Source: JACDAN01 sp963801855 (lineage in GTDB: Bacteria > Actinomycetota > Thermoleophilia > Gaiellales > Gaiellaceae). Taken from it: a stretch of 64,000 bases of DNA. The stretch lies in the NCBI GenBank assembly GCA_963801855.1, contig CAWDGK010000002.1, positions 372,001-436,000 on the forward strand. The letters run 5' to 3'. This document shows, in pieces, positions 42,359 through 53,000 of this stretch; positions within the stretch are counted from its first letter, which is position 1; each line of letters starts with the position of its first letter. The notes under the pieces were generated by a model, which made no database searches, had not been told where the DNA came from, and was given only the letters and a program-made list of their open reading frames with translations. Position numbers and translations under genes: made by a program.

Positions 42359-42644
42359 GGTGAAGGTCTACCGGCTGATCGGAAGCGACGGCGCCGAAGT
42401 GCTCTCGGCGGTGCCGGGCACCCTGGGCGGCCACCGGAAGAACAAGGTCTACGGCCGGCTGGACTGCGCCGGGGCTCTCCGCTGGATCGCGAAGGGCCAC
42501 TACGTGAAGCAGCGGGTCTTCTTCGCCGACGAGGAGACGGCGATCGCAGCCGGCTACCGGCCCTGCGCGAACTGCCTGCCGGCCGAGTACCGGGCCTGGA
42601 AGGCGGGCGCCCCAGGATCGGGACGCCCGCCAAAGGGTCGCTAA
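42357..42644 (+). CDS. Stand-alone Ada-type zinc-binding domain protein
   Basis: 95 residues from ATG 42357, the reverse of the divergent HAD start codon. The C-terminal part has QRVFFADEETAIAAGYRPCANCLPAEYRAWK, the PCxxC zinc element of the N-terminal domain of Ada, where Cys acts as methyl acceptor. A leading YRLIGSDG and VPGTLGGHRKNKVYGRLDC form the rest. The two Cys in CANC plus LDC would give three Cys, one fewer than classical Ada, so the zinc site may be different. Function unknown. It contains no methyltransferase domain. Confidence 0.7.
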   Translation: MVKVYRLIGSDGAEVLSAVPGTLGGHRKNKVYGRLDCAGALRWIAKGHYVKQRVFFADEETAIAAGYRPCANCLPAEYRAWKAGAPGSGRPPKGR

Positions 42645-42734
42645 CGCCGGGGCGAAGCCGGACGCGCTTCAGTGGTTACAGACCCTTTACGTTCGAGCGC
42701 TCAGTTCTGATCCGCTGATGCCGATGGTTACAAG

Positions 42735-44528
42735 ATGAAGCGTCCTCTGCGGCCCGTTTCAGCCCCCAAGCTCAGCGCCCGACTGGCAGTTGTCGGCATG
42801 TCGCTGGCGGTGCTCGCTCTTGGATCGTTGGCCGTTTGGTCGGCGATCGTGGCGCAGAACGGCGCGGCCGGCCTCTCCCGTGCGGGAGTGCAGACCTCGG
42901 GCCACCTGCGCGCAGTGCAGTCGTTGAGCCTGATCGACACGAGCACCGACGCCCTCGAGGAAGGCGCGTCGGCTACCGAGCTCAGGAAGCTCCGCAACGC
43001 GCAGAAGGTCCTGGACGACTCGCTTCAGCGCATGGAGAGCGGCGGAGTTCTCGAGGCCAGCCAGATCGCCAAACGGAGCAAGCCCATCGTCCGGCGGCTG
43101 AAGCCCACGATCGAGCAATTCCTTGCGGCACCTCCCGGCTACGACAGCGATGGGACCGTCGGGGCAGAAGAGCGGATGGAGAACCTCCTGACGGAACTCG
43201 AGGTAGTCCTGAACGACCTCGACGCGGATCCGTCGAGGCTGTTGGCCACGGAGCTCGAATCTGTGACAGCGACCGAAAAGCTGGTTCGCGCGACTGCGGT
43301 CGTGCTCATCCCGCTGGGACTGGGCGGCGTGGCTGCCTGCGCCTGGCTGCTGGGTGTCTACCGGCGGCGCGCTGAGGCCACCATGCTCGCCGTCATCGAT
43401 ACGACTGCGGAGGAGGCGCGCACCGACGAGTTGACCGGCCTCCCGAACCGCCGCGCCGTGTTCGAGGAGTTCGAAGCACGGAGCCGCGAGGCCACGGATT
43501 TCACGCTGGTACTCGCTGATCTGAACGGCTTCAAGCGCTACAACGACACGTTTGGCCATCCTGCCGGCGACGCGCTGCTGAGACGGCTCGGCCGGCGACT
43601 TGCTTCGGCGTGCGAGGGTCGCGGATTCGCGGCGCGGCTCGGCGGGGACGAGTTCTGCGCCCTGCTGGACGGAAACCTCTCGGCCGAGGAGACACGCACG
43701 CTCCTCGACGAAGCCTTGACCGACAAGGGCGAAGGTTTCTCCATCACGTCCTCATCGGGGATCGTCGTCGTCCCGGAGGAGGCCAGCTCGAGCAGTGAGG
43801 CTTTGAGGCTCGCGGACTCCAGGATGTACGCGGCGAAGCTGGAGGCAAATCCCGGTTCCGACCCCGGATTGTCCGGCGCGCTGACGCGGATGCTCAACGA
43901 GAGCCACCCGGGCCTCGGGAACCACGGTCGAGAGGTCGCGAGCTTGGCGGCGGCGTGCGCGGAGACACTCGGGCTCCCTGCGGATGAAGTCCGGTCCGTG
44001 GAGCGGGCAGGGGAGCTCCACGACGTCGGAAAGGTCGGCATCCCCTCGGAGATCCTGACCAAGCGCGGGCCGCTCAACGAGGAGGAGTGGGAGTTCATGC
44101 GCCGCCACAGCGTCATCGGCGAGCGCATCCTCGGAGGCTCACCCGCGCTCGAGCAGGTGGCGTCAATCGTGCGCTCGTCGCACGAGCGCTGGGACGGTCG
44201 CGGCTATCCCGACGGGCTCGCCGGCAACGACGTCCCTCTCGGCGCCCGGATCGTCTTCGTCGCCGACGTCTACTGCGCGATGACGGCAGAACGGCCGTAC
44301 GCGCAAGCGCGATCGCACGAAAGCGCGCGGCGCGAGCTAACGGCGTGCGCGGGAGCGCAGTTCGATCCTGACGTCGTCAAGGCTTTCTTGAAGGTGCTCG
44401 ACAGCCGCGAGGCCAAGGCCCCGGCGCCGCCCGAGCTTGAGACGCGAGCTTCTCGGCGGCGTCACGGGCTGAAACTCAAGCCGTCGGCTTCTCCCAGACC
44501 GACACGTGCTTGCGACTCTCGCTCGTAA
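42735..44528 (+). CDS. GGDEF / HD-GYP dual-domain signalling protein
   Basis: 597 residues. Layout: membrane helix 1 (about residues 17-40), extracytoplasmic helical sensor, membrane helix 2 (about 190-212), GGDEF domain with DELTGLPNRRAVFEEF and the intact site LGGDEF (about 303-307), then HD-GYP domain with HDVGKVGIP (His 429, Asp 430), RRHSVIGERIL and SHERWDGRGYPDGL. Both catalytic motifs look complete, so it may make and break c-di-GMP. The last 17 codons overlap the convergent methyltransferase gene, so the natural C-terminus could be shorter. Confidence 0.93.
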   Translation: MKRPLRPVSAPKLSARLAVVGMSLAVLALGSLAVWSAIVAQNGAAGLSRAGVQTSGHLRAVQSLSLIDTSTDALEEGASATELRKLRNAQKVLDDSLQRMESGGVLEASQIAKRSKPIVRRLKPTIEQFLAAPPGYDSDGTVGAEERMENLLTELEVVLNDLDADPSRLLATELESVTATEKLVRATAVVLIPLGLGGVAACAWLLGVYRRRAEATMLAVIDTTAEEARTDELTGLPNRRAVFEEFEARSREATDFTLVLADLNGFKRYNDTFGHPAGDALLRRLGRRLASACEGRGFAARLGGDEFCALLDGNLSAEETRTLLDEALTDKGEGFSITSSSGIVVVPEEASSSSEALRLADSRMYAAKLEANPGSDPGLSGALTRMLNESHPGLGNHGREVASLAAACAETLGLPADEVRSVERAGELHDVGKVGIPSEILTKRGPLNEEEWEFMRRHSVIGERILGGSPALEQVASIVRSSHERWDGRGYPDGLAGNDVPLGARIVFVADVYCAMTAERPYAQARSHESARRELTACAGAQFDPDVVKAFLKVLDSREAKAPAPPELETRASRRRHGLKLKPSASPRPTRACDSRS

Positions 44529-45231
44529 ACGGTTCCCGCTTCCAATCGCTCCAACGTTCGCGCAGGCTCATTCCGGCAAGCTGCGCCATGAGGTCGAGCT
44601 CCGCGGGCCACGTGTAGCGGAAGGGAACGGAGTTGCGCTCTGCTTTCCCATCGACGATCTCGAGATGATGGGAGACGAGGCCCTGTGTCGCGACGTCGTA
44701 CTCGTCGATCCCCCAGTGGGTCTCGCTCACGTCGAAGACCTGGAACGTCTCGCCGGGTGGGAGCCGCTGCAGCCCGGGGACGCCTACCTCGATGACGAAG
44801 CAGCCTCCTGGTTCGAGGTGGATGGCGACGTTCTGGAAGCAGGCGACCTGCGCCGCCTGCGTCGTCAGGTTCGAGATCGTGTTGAAGACCAGGTAGGCGA
44901 CGGAGAACGTTGCGTCCACGGTCGTCGTCGCGAAGTCGCCGATCGTGACGCCGATGTCTTCGCCGCCCGGCTTCGCACGGAGCCGTGCGGCCATTGCCTT
45001 CGACAGCTCGATCCCGTGCACCGGCACTCCTCGTTGGGAGAGGGGGAGGGCGATTCGTCCGGTTCCGATTCCGAGCTCGAGTGCGCTTCCGGTCCCGGCG
45101 AGCTCGACGAGAAAATCGACAACCGGGTCGACGGCTGCCGGGTCGAACATCTCCGAAGAGGACTCGTCGTACCGCTCGGCGACGGACTCGTCGAAATAGC
45201 CGTCGTCGTTCTCCCCCGTCAGGTTCTTCAA
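44476..45231 (-). CDS. Class I SAM-dependent methyltransferase
   Basis: 251 residues. Seen: LGIGTGRIALPLSQRG (motif I) and IELSKAMAARLRAK, TTTVDATFSVAYLVFNTISNL (motif II), EPGGCFVIEVGVP. This is the methyltransferase-11 or -25 type. It overlaps the cupin gene start by four bases, so the two are probably an operon. The substrate is unknown. Confidence 0.85.
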   Translation of the reverse strand: MKNLTGENDDGYFDESVAERYDESSSEMFDPAAVDPVVDFLVELAGTGSALELGIGTGRIALPLSQRGVPVHGIELSKAMAARLRAKPGGEDIGVTIGDFATTTVDATFSVAYLVFNTISNLTTQAAQVACFQNVAIHLEPGGCFVIEVGVPGLQRLPPGETFQVFDVSETHWGIDEYDVATQGLVSHHLEIVDGKAERNSVPFRYTWPAELDLMAQLAGMSLRERWSDWKREPFTSESRKHVSVWEKPTA

Positions 45232-45782
45232 GGCTTCGCGCCGGATTCAGGGGGCCAGGGAAGGCGCACCGGCAGGTACTCCCCCGGCCAGTCGGCGTAT
45301 GCCTCGTCCGGTTCCTCGGTCTCCTTCGCCGTGGACGCGCCGTACTTCGCCGCGACGTCGCTCACCGGGTAGCGGAGCTTCTCGACCTCGGGCCGGGCGC
45401 CGATCATGAGAATCGCGCAAGGCCCGTCGCCGGCGCCCACGATCACGTGGGCTGTGTCAGCGGGGCAGTGGAAATAGTCCCACTGCCGCAGAGTCCGTTC
45501 CTCCTCCTCCACGATCAGCGTGCATTCGCCGGAGAGCACGAGGAACCCCTCCTGTGCGCTCTCCGAGTGGTAGTGCGCGCTCGGGTCGCCCGGCCAGACG
45601 ACGCGGACACGCGCGCCGAAGTCCGCGAACGGCGGCTCCTGCGGCTCGAGCGGGTACATCGCGCCCCCCTTCTCCTCGTTGCGCACCGCGAGGGCGTCCG
45701 AGAGGTTGAGGACGAACCAGCCGTCCGACGTGATGTAACGGCCGTACGGTGTCTCTTCCGAGCTTGCTTCCTTCACGGGCAT
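45228..45782 (-). CDS. Cupin-domain protein
   Basis: 184 residues. A double-stranded beta-helix of cupin type is visible: DPSAHYHSESAQEGFLVLSG (His/Glu metal site), ECTLIVEEEERTLRQWDYFHCPADTAHVIVGAG. N- and C-termini are polar. Cupins of this size include isomerases, dioxygenases and regulators. Probable operon with the methyltransferase downstream. Confidence 0.85.
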   Translation of the reverse strand: MPVKEASSEETPYGRYITSDGWFVLNLSDALAVRNEEKGGAMYPLEPQEPPFADFGARVRVVWPGDPSAHYHSESAQEGFLVLSGECTLIVEEEERTLRQWDYFHCPADTAHVIVGAGDGPCAILMIGARPEVEKLRYPVSDVAAKYGASTAKETEEPDEAYADWPGEYLPVRLPWPPESGAKP

Positions 45783-45860
45783 TCGTGCTCCTTGGTGGTA
45801 GTTGACCTGATCACCGTTGCAAACGGGGTGGGGCGACGAGAGCCTGATCTAATTTGCCTC

Positions 45861-46217
45861 ATGCAGTTCGACCGGCACACGCTCGTGCTGCTCGTGCGTC
45901 CCCCCGACGCACCGGAGCTCACGGACGAGGAGGCGGCGGAGCTCCAGGACCGGCATCTCGCCTTCCGAGCCGATCTGCGCGACCGCGGTTATCTCATCGG
46001 CGGAGGGCCGCTCGTCGACCAGGACGATGAACGCCTGCGCGGCATCTCGATCATGACGTGCGATCCCGAGACTGCGCGCCGGCTCACCAAGGACGACCCG
46101 GCCGTGCGGGCGGGCCGCCTCGCGGTCGAGGTGATGACCTGGATGGTTCCCGCGGGCAATGTTCTCTTCGAAGACGTCCCTGCTCCGCGGTCGATGGCCG
46201 AGGCTGCGGAGGACTAG
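45861..46217 (+). CDS. YCII-related protein
   Basis: 118 residues from ATG 45861. The YCII fold (a small ferredoxin-like dimer) is indicated by HTLVLLVRPPDAPELTDEEAAELQDRHLAFRADLRDRGYL and GGPLVDQ, then RGISIMTCDPETARRLTKDDPAVRAGRLAVEVMTW. Related proteins include muconolactone-isomerase-like enzymes. Exact function unknown. Confidence 0.75.
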   Translation: MQFDRHTLVLLVRPPDAPELTDEEAAELQDRHLAFRADLRDRGYLIGGGPLVDQDDERLRGISIMTCDPETARRLTKDDPAVRAGRLAVEVMTWMVPAGNVLFEDVPAPRSMAEAAED

Positions 46218-46237
46218 CCGCGCTGAAAGGAGCACCC

Positions 46238-46933
46238 TTGAAATTTCTTCTCTGTTCCGCCGGCATCACCAATACGAGCATCGAAAACGCTCTCGTCGGT
46301 CTCCTGGGCAAGCCGATTGCCGAGTGCAACGCACTCTGCATTCCCACCGGGGTGCAGCCCTTCCCCGGCGGCCCTTCACACGTCTACCGTTTCATCACCG
46401 GAGCAGCCCCCGCCCCCATGTGCGAGCTGGGTTGGAAGTCGTTGGGAGTGCTGGAGCTAACCGCGCTCCCCAGCATCAAAGAGGAGTATTGGATCCCTGC
46501 GGTCCAGGAGGCTGACGCTCTGCTGGTTTGGGGCGGAAGTCCCTTGTATCTGTGCTACTGGATGCGGCAGTCCGGACTGGCCGACCTCTTGCCGTCGCTG
46601 CGGCGCGAGACGGTCTACGTCGGCACGAGCGGCGGGGCCATGGTCGCGACTCCCGACTTCGGAGGAGAGACCTACGACGACAGCGATCCGCTCACGGGCA
46701 GCGACGAGGCGCTCGGACTGGTCGACTTCTCGGTGTTTCCGCACCTCGAGCACGAGGAGATGCCGGACACGACCCTGGACAACATCGAAAAATGGGCCGC
46801 CGGGATATCGGTTCCGGCGTATGCGATTGACGACCAGACCGCCATACAGGTGGTCGACGGCAACGTCGAAGTCGTCTCCGAGGGGGAGTGGAAGCTGTTC
46901 ACCCCCAGCGGGGAAGCAAGCGAATCGGGCTAG
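46238..46933 (+). CDS. Peptidase E (S51 family dipeptidase)
   Basis: 231 residues from TTG 46238, preceded by AAAGGAG. S51 dipeptidases cleave Asp-X dipeptides. Seen: NALCIPTGVQPFPGG, the elbow ETVYVGTSGGAMVATPDFG with nucleophile Ser (about 131), FSVFPHLEHEEMPD and IDDQTAIQVVDGN. The family is often called peptidase E or cyanophycinase-related. It is closer to the Listeria/actinobacterial type, as the usual GxSAG box is replaced by GTSGG. Confidence 0.8.
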   Translation: MKFLLCSAGITNTSIENALVGLLGKPIAECNALCIPTGVQPFPGGPSHVYRFITGAAPAPMCELGWKSLGVLELTALPSIKEEYWIPAVQEADALLVWGGSPLYLCYWMRQSGLADLLPSLRRETVYVGTSGGAMVATPDFGGETYDDSDPLTGSDEALGLVDFSVFPHLEHEEMPDTTLDNIEKWAAGISVPAYAIDDQTAIQVVDGNVEVVSEGEWKLFTPSGEASESG

Positions 46934-46954
46934 GGGACAGCGCGCAATCGAGAG

Positions 46955-47027
46955 TGGAGCGTGCCGGGATCGAACCGGCGACCTCCGCCTTGCAAAGGCG
47001 GCGCTCTCCCAGCTGAGCTAACGCCCC
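46955..47027 (-). tRNA. tRNA-Ala (anticodon TGC)
   Basis: 73 bases with acceptor GGGGCGT/ACGCTCC including the G3:U70 pair, D-arm GCTC/GAGC, anticodon stem CCGCC/GGCGG around TTTGCAA (anticodon TGC) and T-arm GCCGG/CCGGC. Discriminator A, no encoded CCA. It lies between peptidase E and the giant secreted-protein gene. Confidence 0.97.
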
Positions 47028-47056
47028 AGGTCGCCCCAGTGTAGAGGCGTGAGCGG

Positions 47057-50000
47057 CTAGTTCCTTGTCGCGAACGTGATCGTGCGGTTGGCGCCGGTGT
47101 TGCCGGCTGCGTCCGTCGCGTTGATCGTGTAGGTGACCGTGACATTTCGCGCGGTTGCGACGGTGACCGTGTACGCGCCGGTCGAGCTGGCGGTCGTCGA
47201 GTACGGGCCGAGTGTCGACGGTGCCGTCCGCGTCGCGCGCACGGTTGAGCTCGCGGCGGCGGTGCCGGTGATCTGATCCGTGGTGTTCGTCCTGTCCACG
47301 TACGTCGCGGTCGGGATCCCGGGCGCCACGGTGTCCTTCGTGTTCGTCCTCGTGCGTGCCGCGGAGGTGTTGCCCGCGACGTCGCGCGCGGTGACCGAGA
47401 TCGTCACCGTGCCGTCGGCGAGCGTGGTTGCGTTGATTCCGGTCACGGTGACCGTTCCAGCGCCGCTGCGTGAGGGTGAAGTCTTCGTCACCGACTGGGA
47501 CCCGATGGAGAGCGTGACCGTCAACGTGTTCGACGCGACGGCCGTGGATGGGACGCCGACGCCCACGGAGACACTCGCCCTGTTCGCCAGGTTGATGTAG
47601 GCATTCCCGGTTCCGCCGCCGTTCGCGAGCGTGACCGAGGTCGGCTGTGCAGGCGCAACATTGTCGGCCGTGGCGCTCGCAGTCGTGCTGTCGAGGCTCT
47701 GGAGAGCCGGCGAGCCGGTCGAGAGCGCGCGTAGGCGGTAGGTGTACGTGGTGCCGTTGGTCCCGGTGTCCGTGTAGGCGGTTCCGACGACCGGCGTGGA
47801 GTTCCGCTTCGCATAGGCGCCTCCGCCGCTCGACCGGTAGACGTCGTAGCCGGCGAGGTTGGTCGTCGACGTCGAGGCCGTCCACGAGACGGCGATCGCG
47901 CCGGCCGCACGCGCCGAGGCGCTGACCGAAGTCGGCGTCTGCGGCGCCTCCCTGATCTGTGCGGGGTAGGACTTCGTCATCGCGTTCGTGCCGGTCGTCG
48001 TCAGCCGTATGGAGCCGGCGCCGTAACCGGCGACTGTCGAGGACGTCGTCACCGTCACGCTTGTGGAGGCTCCGGAGGCCAGTGTTGTGGCCGCAGAGCC
48101 GTTGGAGGCGAAGACGGTGGTGGCGATCTGGCCGACGGTGATGGGCGCGATGCTGATCGGCAGCGAGGAGCCGCTCGTGTTCGTGACCGTGAAGATGCTC
48201 GTGATCGTCCGCGCCGAGGGGACGGTGCCGAAATTGAGCTGGAGCGTATTGGCGTCACCCGTTGCAATCCTCGTCGTCGTTCCCGGCTGCACTGCCGTGC
48301 CGGCCGCGATCGTGTACGGGAGACGGGTCGTGAACGACCAGTTGTAGTTGGACGGGTTCCGGTTTCCCGCCAGGTCGGCGACTCCGGTCGAACCGCCCCT
48401 CACCGTCGCCTGGTACGTCGAGCCGGCCGCCAGGCTCGCCGTGGGCGTCAGAGTCGCCACCCTGGTCGTCGCGTTGTAGGTCACGGTGCCGGGAACCAGC
48501 GCGCCCGCCGGCGTCCGCAGCTCGATCGTGCTCGTATTGATCGTCGAGGCGTTCATGGCCTCGTCGAAGGTGGCGCGCACCGTGGTCGTCTGCAGGACGC
48601 CGGTGGCGCCGGAGGACGGAGTGACGGATTGGATCGACGAGGGCCTGGAGTCCGCGACGACGGCTGCAACGGGGCTCGGGAGGCTCGACAGCGGGGGCGA
48701 GCCGGTGGAGACCGCGCGAACCGTGTACCGGTAGCTCGTTCCATCGACGGTGGAGGTGTCGTTGTAGACCGTGCCGGCGAGCGGCGTTGCGTTCAGCCTG
48801 GAGAAGGGGCCGTCGCCCGTCGCCCTGTAGACGTCGTATCCGAGCACGTTCGTCGCCGACTCCGTCCGGCCCCAGCTGAGTGCGACCGCGCCGGCCGACT
48901 GCGCGGCGGCGCTCAGTGAAGGCGGCGCCTCCGGAGCCTCCGCGATCGTCGTCGCGTAGTCCTCGTGGAGTCCGCTGCCGACCTGGAGCTCCAGCCGGAG
49001 CGCCCCGGTTCCGTAGCCGGACACAAGGTTCGAAGTCTCAACGTTGAGGAACGTCGACTGTCCCGGAGCGAGCGTGACGCCGGAGGCGCTGGAGCTGGCG
49101 AAGTGCGCCCACCTGATCTGGTCGACACCCTGGACGCTGAACCGAGCGTCCTGCTCGACCGCCGAGACGTTGGTGACGCGGAGCAGGCCGGTGAACTCCT
49201 GCGCAGCGTGCACGACGCCGAAGTCCAGGTGAAGGCCGTCTGGTCCGATCTGGGCGATGGGGATCGTCGTACCGTCCTGTACCGCAGGGCCCGGCTCGAC
49301 GAGGAACGGCGTCTTCGTGGAGAACATCCACGTGTAGTCGTTCGCCAGAGGGTTGCCCGCGAGATCCGTGATGCCGCCCGTGCCGCCTCTGAGCGTCGCG
49401 TAGTACACCCTCCAGTCGGCCAGGGCCGCCACCGGGATGAGCGTGGCCGTGGCGTTCTCCGCGTCATAGAACAGGCTCGTGGGGACGAGGTCTCCGTCGT
49501 CATCGCGCAACTGGAAGCCGGTCGCGAGGCTCGCAGCGTCCACCGCCTCGCTGAAGGCGACGCTCGGCGTGGCGTTCGTCGCCACGTCGTTGGCGCCCGG
49601 GGCGGGGAGCGGTGAGTCGGAAGCCGGGACCGTGGCGTCCGCCTGAGCGCTGGACTGCGGGCTGTCCGCGCTCTCCGGAATCGTTGGCCCGTTGCCGACG
49701 GCACGGACGAAGTAGGTGTACGCCCCGCCGTCCGAGGTGCTGGTATCCGCATACGTCGTGGCCGTCTGCGGCGCCGCGTTGATCCGGGCGAAATCACCGC
49801 CGTCCGATCGGTAGACGTTGTAGCCGGCGAGATTGACGACCGTGGCGGAGGCCGGCCAGGCGAGATCGATCCGGCCACCCCGCGCAGCTCGCGCAGTCAG
49901 GTTTCCGACCGGCGCAGGCGCCGTCTCGATCGTCATCGGGAAGCTCCGCACAGGCCCGTCGAAGCCGTCGACCCGAAGCTCGAGCCTGCCGGAGCCGCGT

Positions 50001-53000
50001 CCGGCCGCGAGCTCGGACGTGCGCACGGAAACGGTCGTCGACGCGCCGGGCTGAAGGGTCGCCGTACTCGTTCCCGTTTCGGCGAACGTCGCAGCGTCGA
50101 GCTGCGGAACGCTTGCCACCGAGAGGTGCATGGTCTCAGGCTCTGTGCTGATGTTCGTGACGCTGAAGACGTCCCCGAATGTCTGCGTGGTCGGAACGAC
50201 GCCGAAGTCGAGGCTGAGAGCGCTTCCGGTCCCGCTCGCCACCCGTGTCGAGGTACCGGGCTGAACTGCCGTTCCGGCCGCGGTCTCCAGGATCTGCTGC
50301 CGCTCGAACACGACGTCGACCCAGTAGTTGCTCGACCTGTTCGTCGAGGTCGGGAACTGCGGTGCCGGGCCGTAACTGAAGACGCCGTTCGCCCCCTGCG
50401 GCGCGCGTAGAGGCGGGTTCGCGACGCCCGAGACGAAGTAGTCGGAGTCCAGCGAGTACCGTCCCGCAGGCGCGAAGTACGACGCCACGTAGTTGGTGTC
50501 GGCGGAGACGGCCACGGGACTGTTGAAGTACGCCGTCTGCCAGCCGGACGCCGTCTCGCCGACGAAGGTCGCCCGCCCGAGGAGGGATCCGGACTCGGAC
50601 CAGATGCTGCCGGTGTGGGTGCCGCCGTTCGCCGAGCCGCCCTTGTAGAACCTGATGGCCGAGACGAAGCCGGCCGAGTCCGAGCGGAACTTGACTCCGA
50701 CCTCGACCGCCTTGCCGTCCGTGCTCGTCGCGAGGGCCGGCCTGGCCGTGTCGCTCCAGATGCTGCAGGGGCAAGCCTTGGGCTGAGCGGTCGTGAAAGT
50801 CCAGGTGAAGTCGCTCGCGAGCGGATTTCCAGCCGCGTCCTTCACCCCGCCGGCGCCGCCCTTGAGCGTTCCGAAGTAGGGGGCCGCATAGCCGAGCTCC
50901 ACGGAAGGCAGGAGGGTTGCCTTTCGGGCGATGGCGTCATACGAGACCGTGCCCGGAACGAGCACACCAGCACCGTCGCGGAGCTCGAAGCTCCCGCTGT
51001 TGACCGTGGAGGCGTCGACGGCTTCGGAGAAGCTCGCCGTGATCGAGCCTCGGTGATCGCCGTTGGTCGAGCCCGCGGCGGGCGAAGTCTCGACCACCCG
51101 GGGAGCTGCAAGGTCGGGACGCAGAGTCGTGTCGAAGACGGGGTCGACCCAGTAGTTGCTCGCCTGGCTCGACTGCGTCGGGAAGGCGCTCGAGCTTCCG
51201 TACAGGAACACGCCGTTCCCGCCCGAGGCACCGTCGCGAAGCGCGCGCAGCGGCGGGCGGGCGTAGGCGGCAGGGAAGTAGCCGGTGTCGAGCCCGTACC
51301 CGCCGGTCGGGGCAAAGTAGGACACGACGTACGTCGTGTCGCCCGAGACGGCCACGGGTGTGTCGAACGCGACCTCCTGCCAGCCCGTCGCGCTCTCGCC
51401 GGTGAAGGTCGCGCGGGCGAGCCTCACCCCGGCTGCCGACCAGAGGCTTCCGACGTGGATCCCACCGTTCTTCGGGCCCTTGTAGAACCGAACGCCGGTC
51501 ACGTACCCCGAGAGGTCGGCGCGGAACTTGACTCCGACCTCGACCGCTTTCGTGTCGGAGCTGGACTCGGCCTTCGGGCGATCCAGGTCGCTCCAGATCG
51601 TGCACGGACAGATCGGTTGCGGCAGGGTCGTGAAGCTCCAGGTCCTCGTCGTCGCAAGCGGGTTGCCGGCGGTGTCCTTCACGCCCGGCGCGCCGCCCTC
51701 GAGCGTGGCCGTGTATGGGGCGGAGTACGCGAGAGGCGTCGTCGGGGTGAGCGTTGCCGCGCGTGCGACCGGGTCGTAGCCCACGGTCGCCGGCACCGTG
51801 GTTCCCGAAGCGTCGCGGAGGTTCAGCGTGGACGGCCCGATCGTGGACGGGTTCATCGCCTCGCTGAACGTGACCGTGACGTCGACCCGGTTGTCGACCG
51901 AGATGGCGCCCGCGGTGGGGGCGGTAGCCGTGACGGTCGGCGCCGCAGTGTCGGGCCGCAGGATCGGGTCGAACGAGACGTCCACCCAGTAGTTGCTGGC
52001 CTTGTTGCTCTGGTTCGGGAAGGCGCTCGTCGAGGCGTATGCGAAGAGTCCGTTGCCACCGTCGAGGCCGTCGGCGAGCGCGCGGAGCGGCGCATTTCTG
52101 ACGTCGAAGAACGAGAAGGCGAAGGCGTCGAGCGAGTAGCCGCCCACCGGCGCGAAGTAGGACGCTACGTAGGTCGTCCCCGCAGTGACCGCGACCGGGC
52201 TGTCGAATGAGACCTCCTGCCAGCCTGACGCGGTTTCGCCCGTGAACGTTGCCCGCGCGAGGAGCGACCCGCCCGCCGTCCAGAGGCTGCCGACGTGCGT
52301 TCCGCCGTTCCCCGGGCCGCGGTAATAGCGGATGCCCGTGACGTAGCCGTCGACGTCTGCCCGGAACTTGACGCCGAGGTTGACGGCCTTCGTATCGGTG
52401 CTGGACGCGGTTCCGGGTCGCACCGACTCGTTCCAGATGCTGCACGGGCAGCTGATCACGACCGTGACCCCTGGGCCGGGCGTCTGGACGTTGCCGGAGT
52501 CGTCGGCCGCCCGGCTCTTGACCTGGAAGGTGCCGAAGCCGCCGACGGTCGTCGTGTAGCTCCAGTTCTGCCGGCCGGTGGCCGGATGCCACGTCGCGCC
52601 GTTGTCGACGGAGACCTCGACCGCGCCGACGACACCTCCGCCGCTGTCAGAAGCCGTACCTGTGACGGTGAGGACGTCGCCGCCGCGGACTTCGACCCCT
52701 GAGGCCGGGGACGTGATCGTCGTGGTCGGGGCGGTCGTGTCCGTCGAAGCCGAGGCTGCGGTGAGATCGCTCTGTCGCGTGCCCGGCTGGACACGCATGT
52801 CCGCGAGGAGGTTCACGGTCGCCTGCTGCAGTCGGCGGTCGGGGACGACGTCGGCGGCTCCGGCGAAGTAGTCGTGCACTCCGTCGAGGCCCCAGGACCA
52901 CTGCGAGGTGCCGGCGCCGAACACGAGGGCGCCGCTCGCGTGGCGGTACATCGTCAGGCTGTGCGTGGCGGAGCCGGGCACGTACTGCGTCCCCTCGTCG

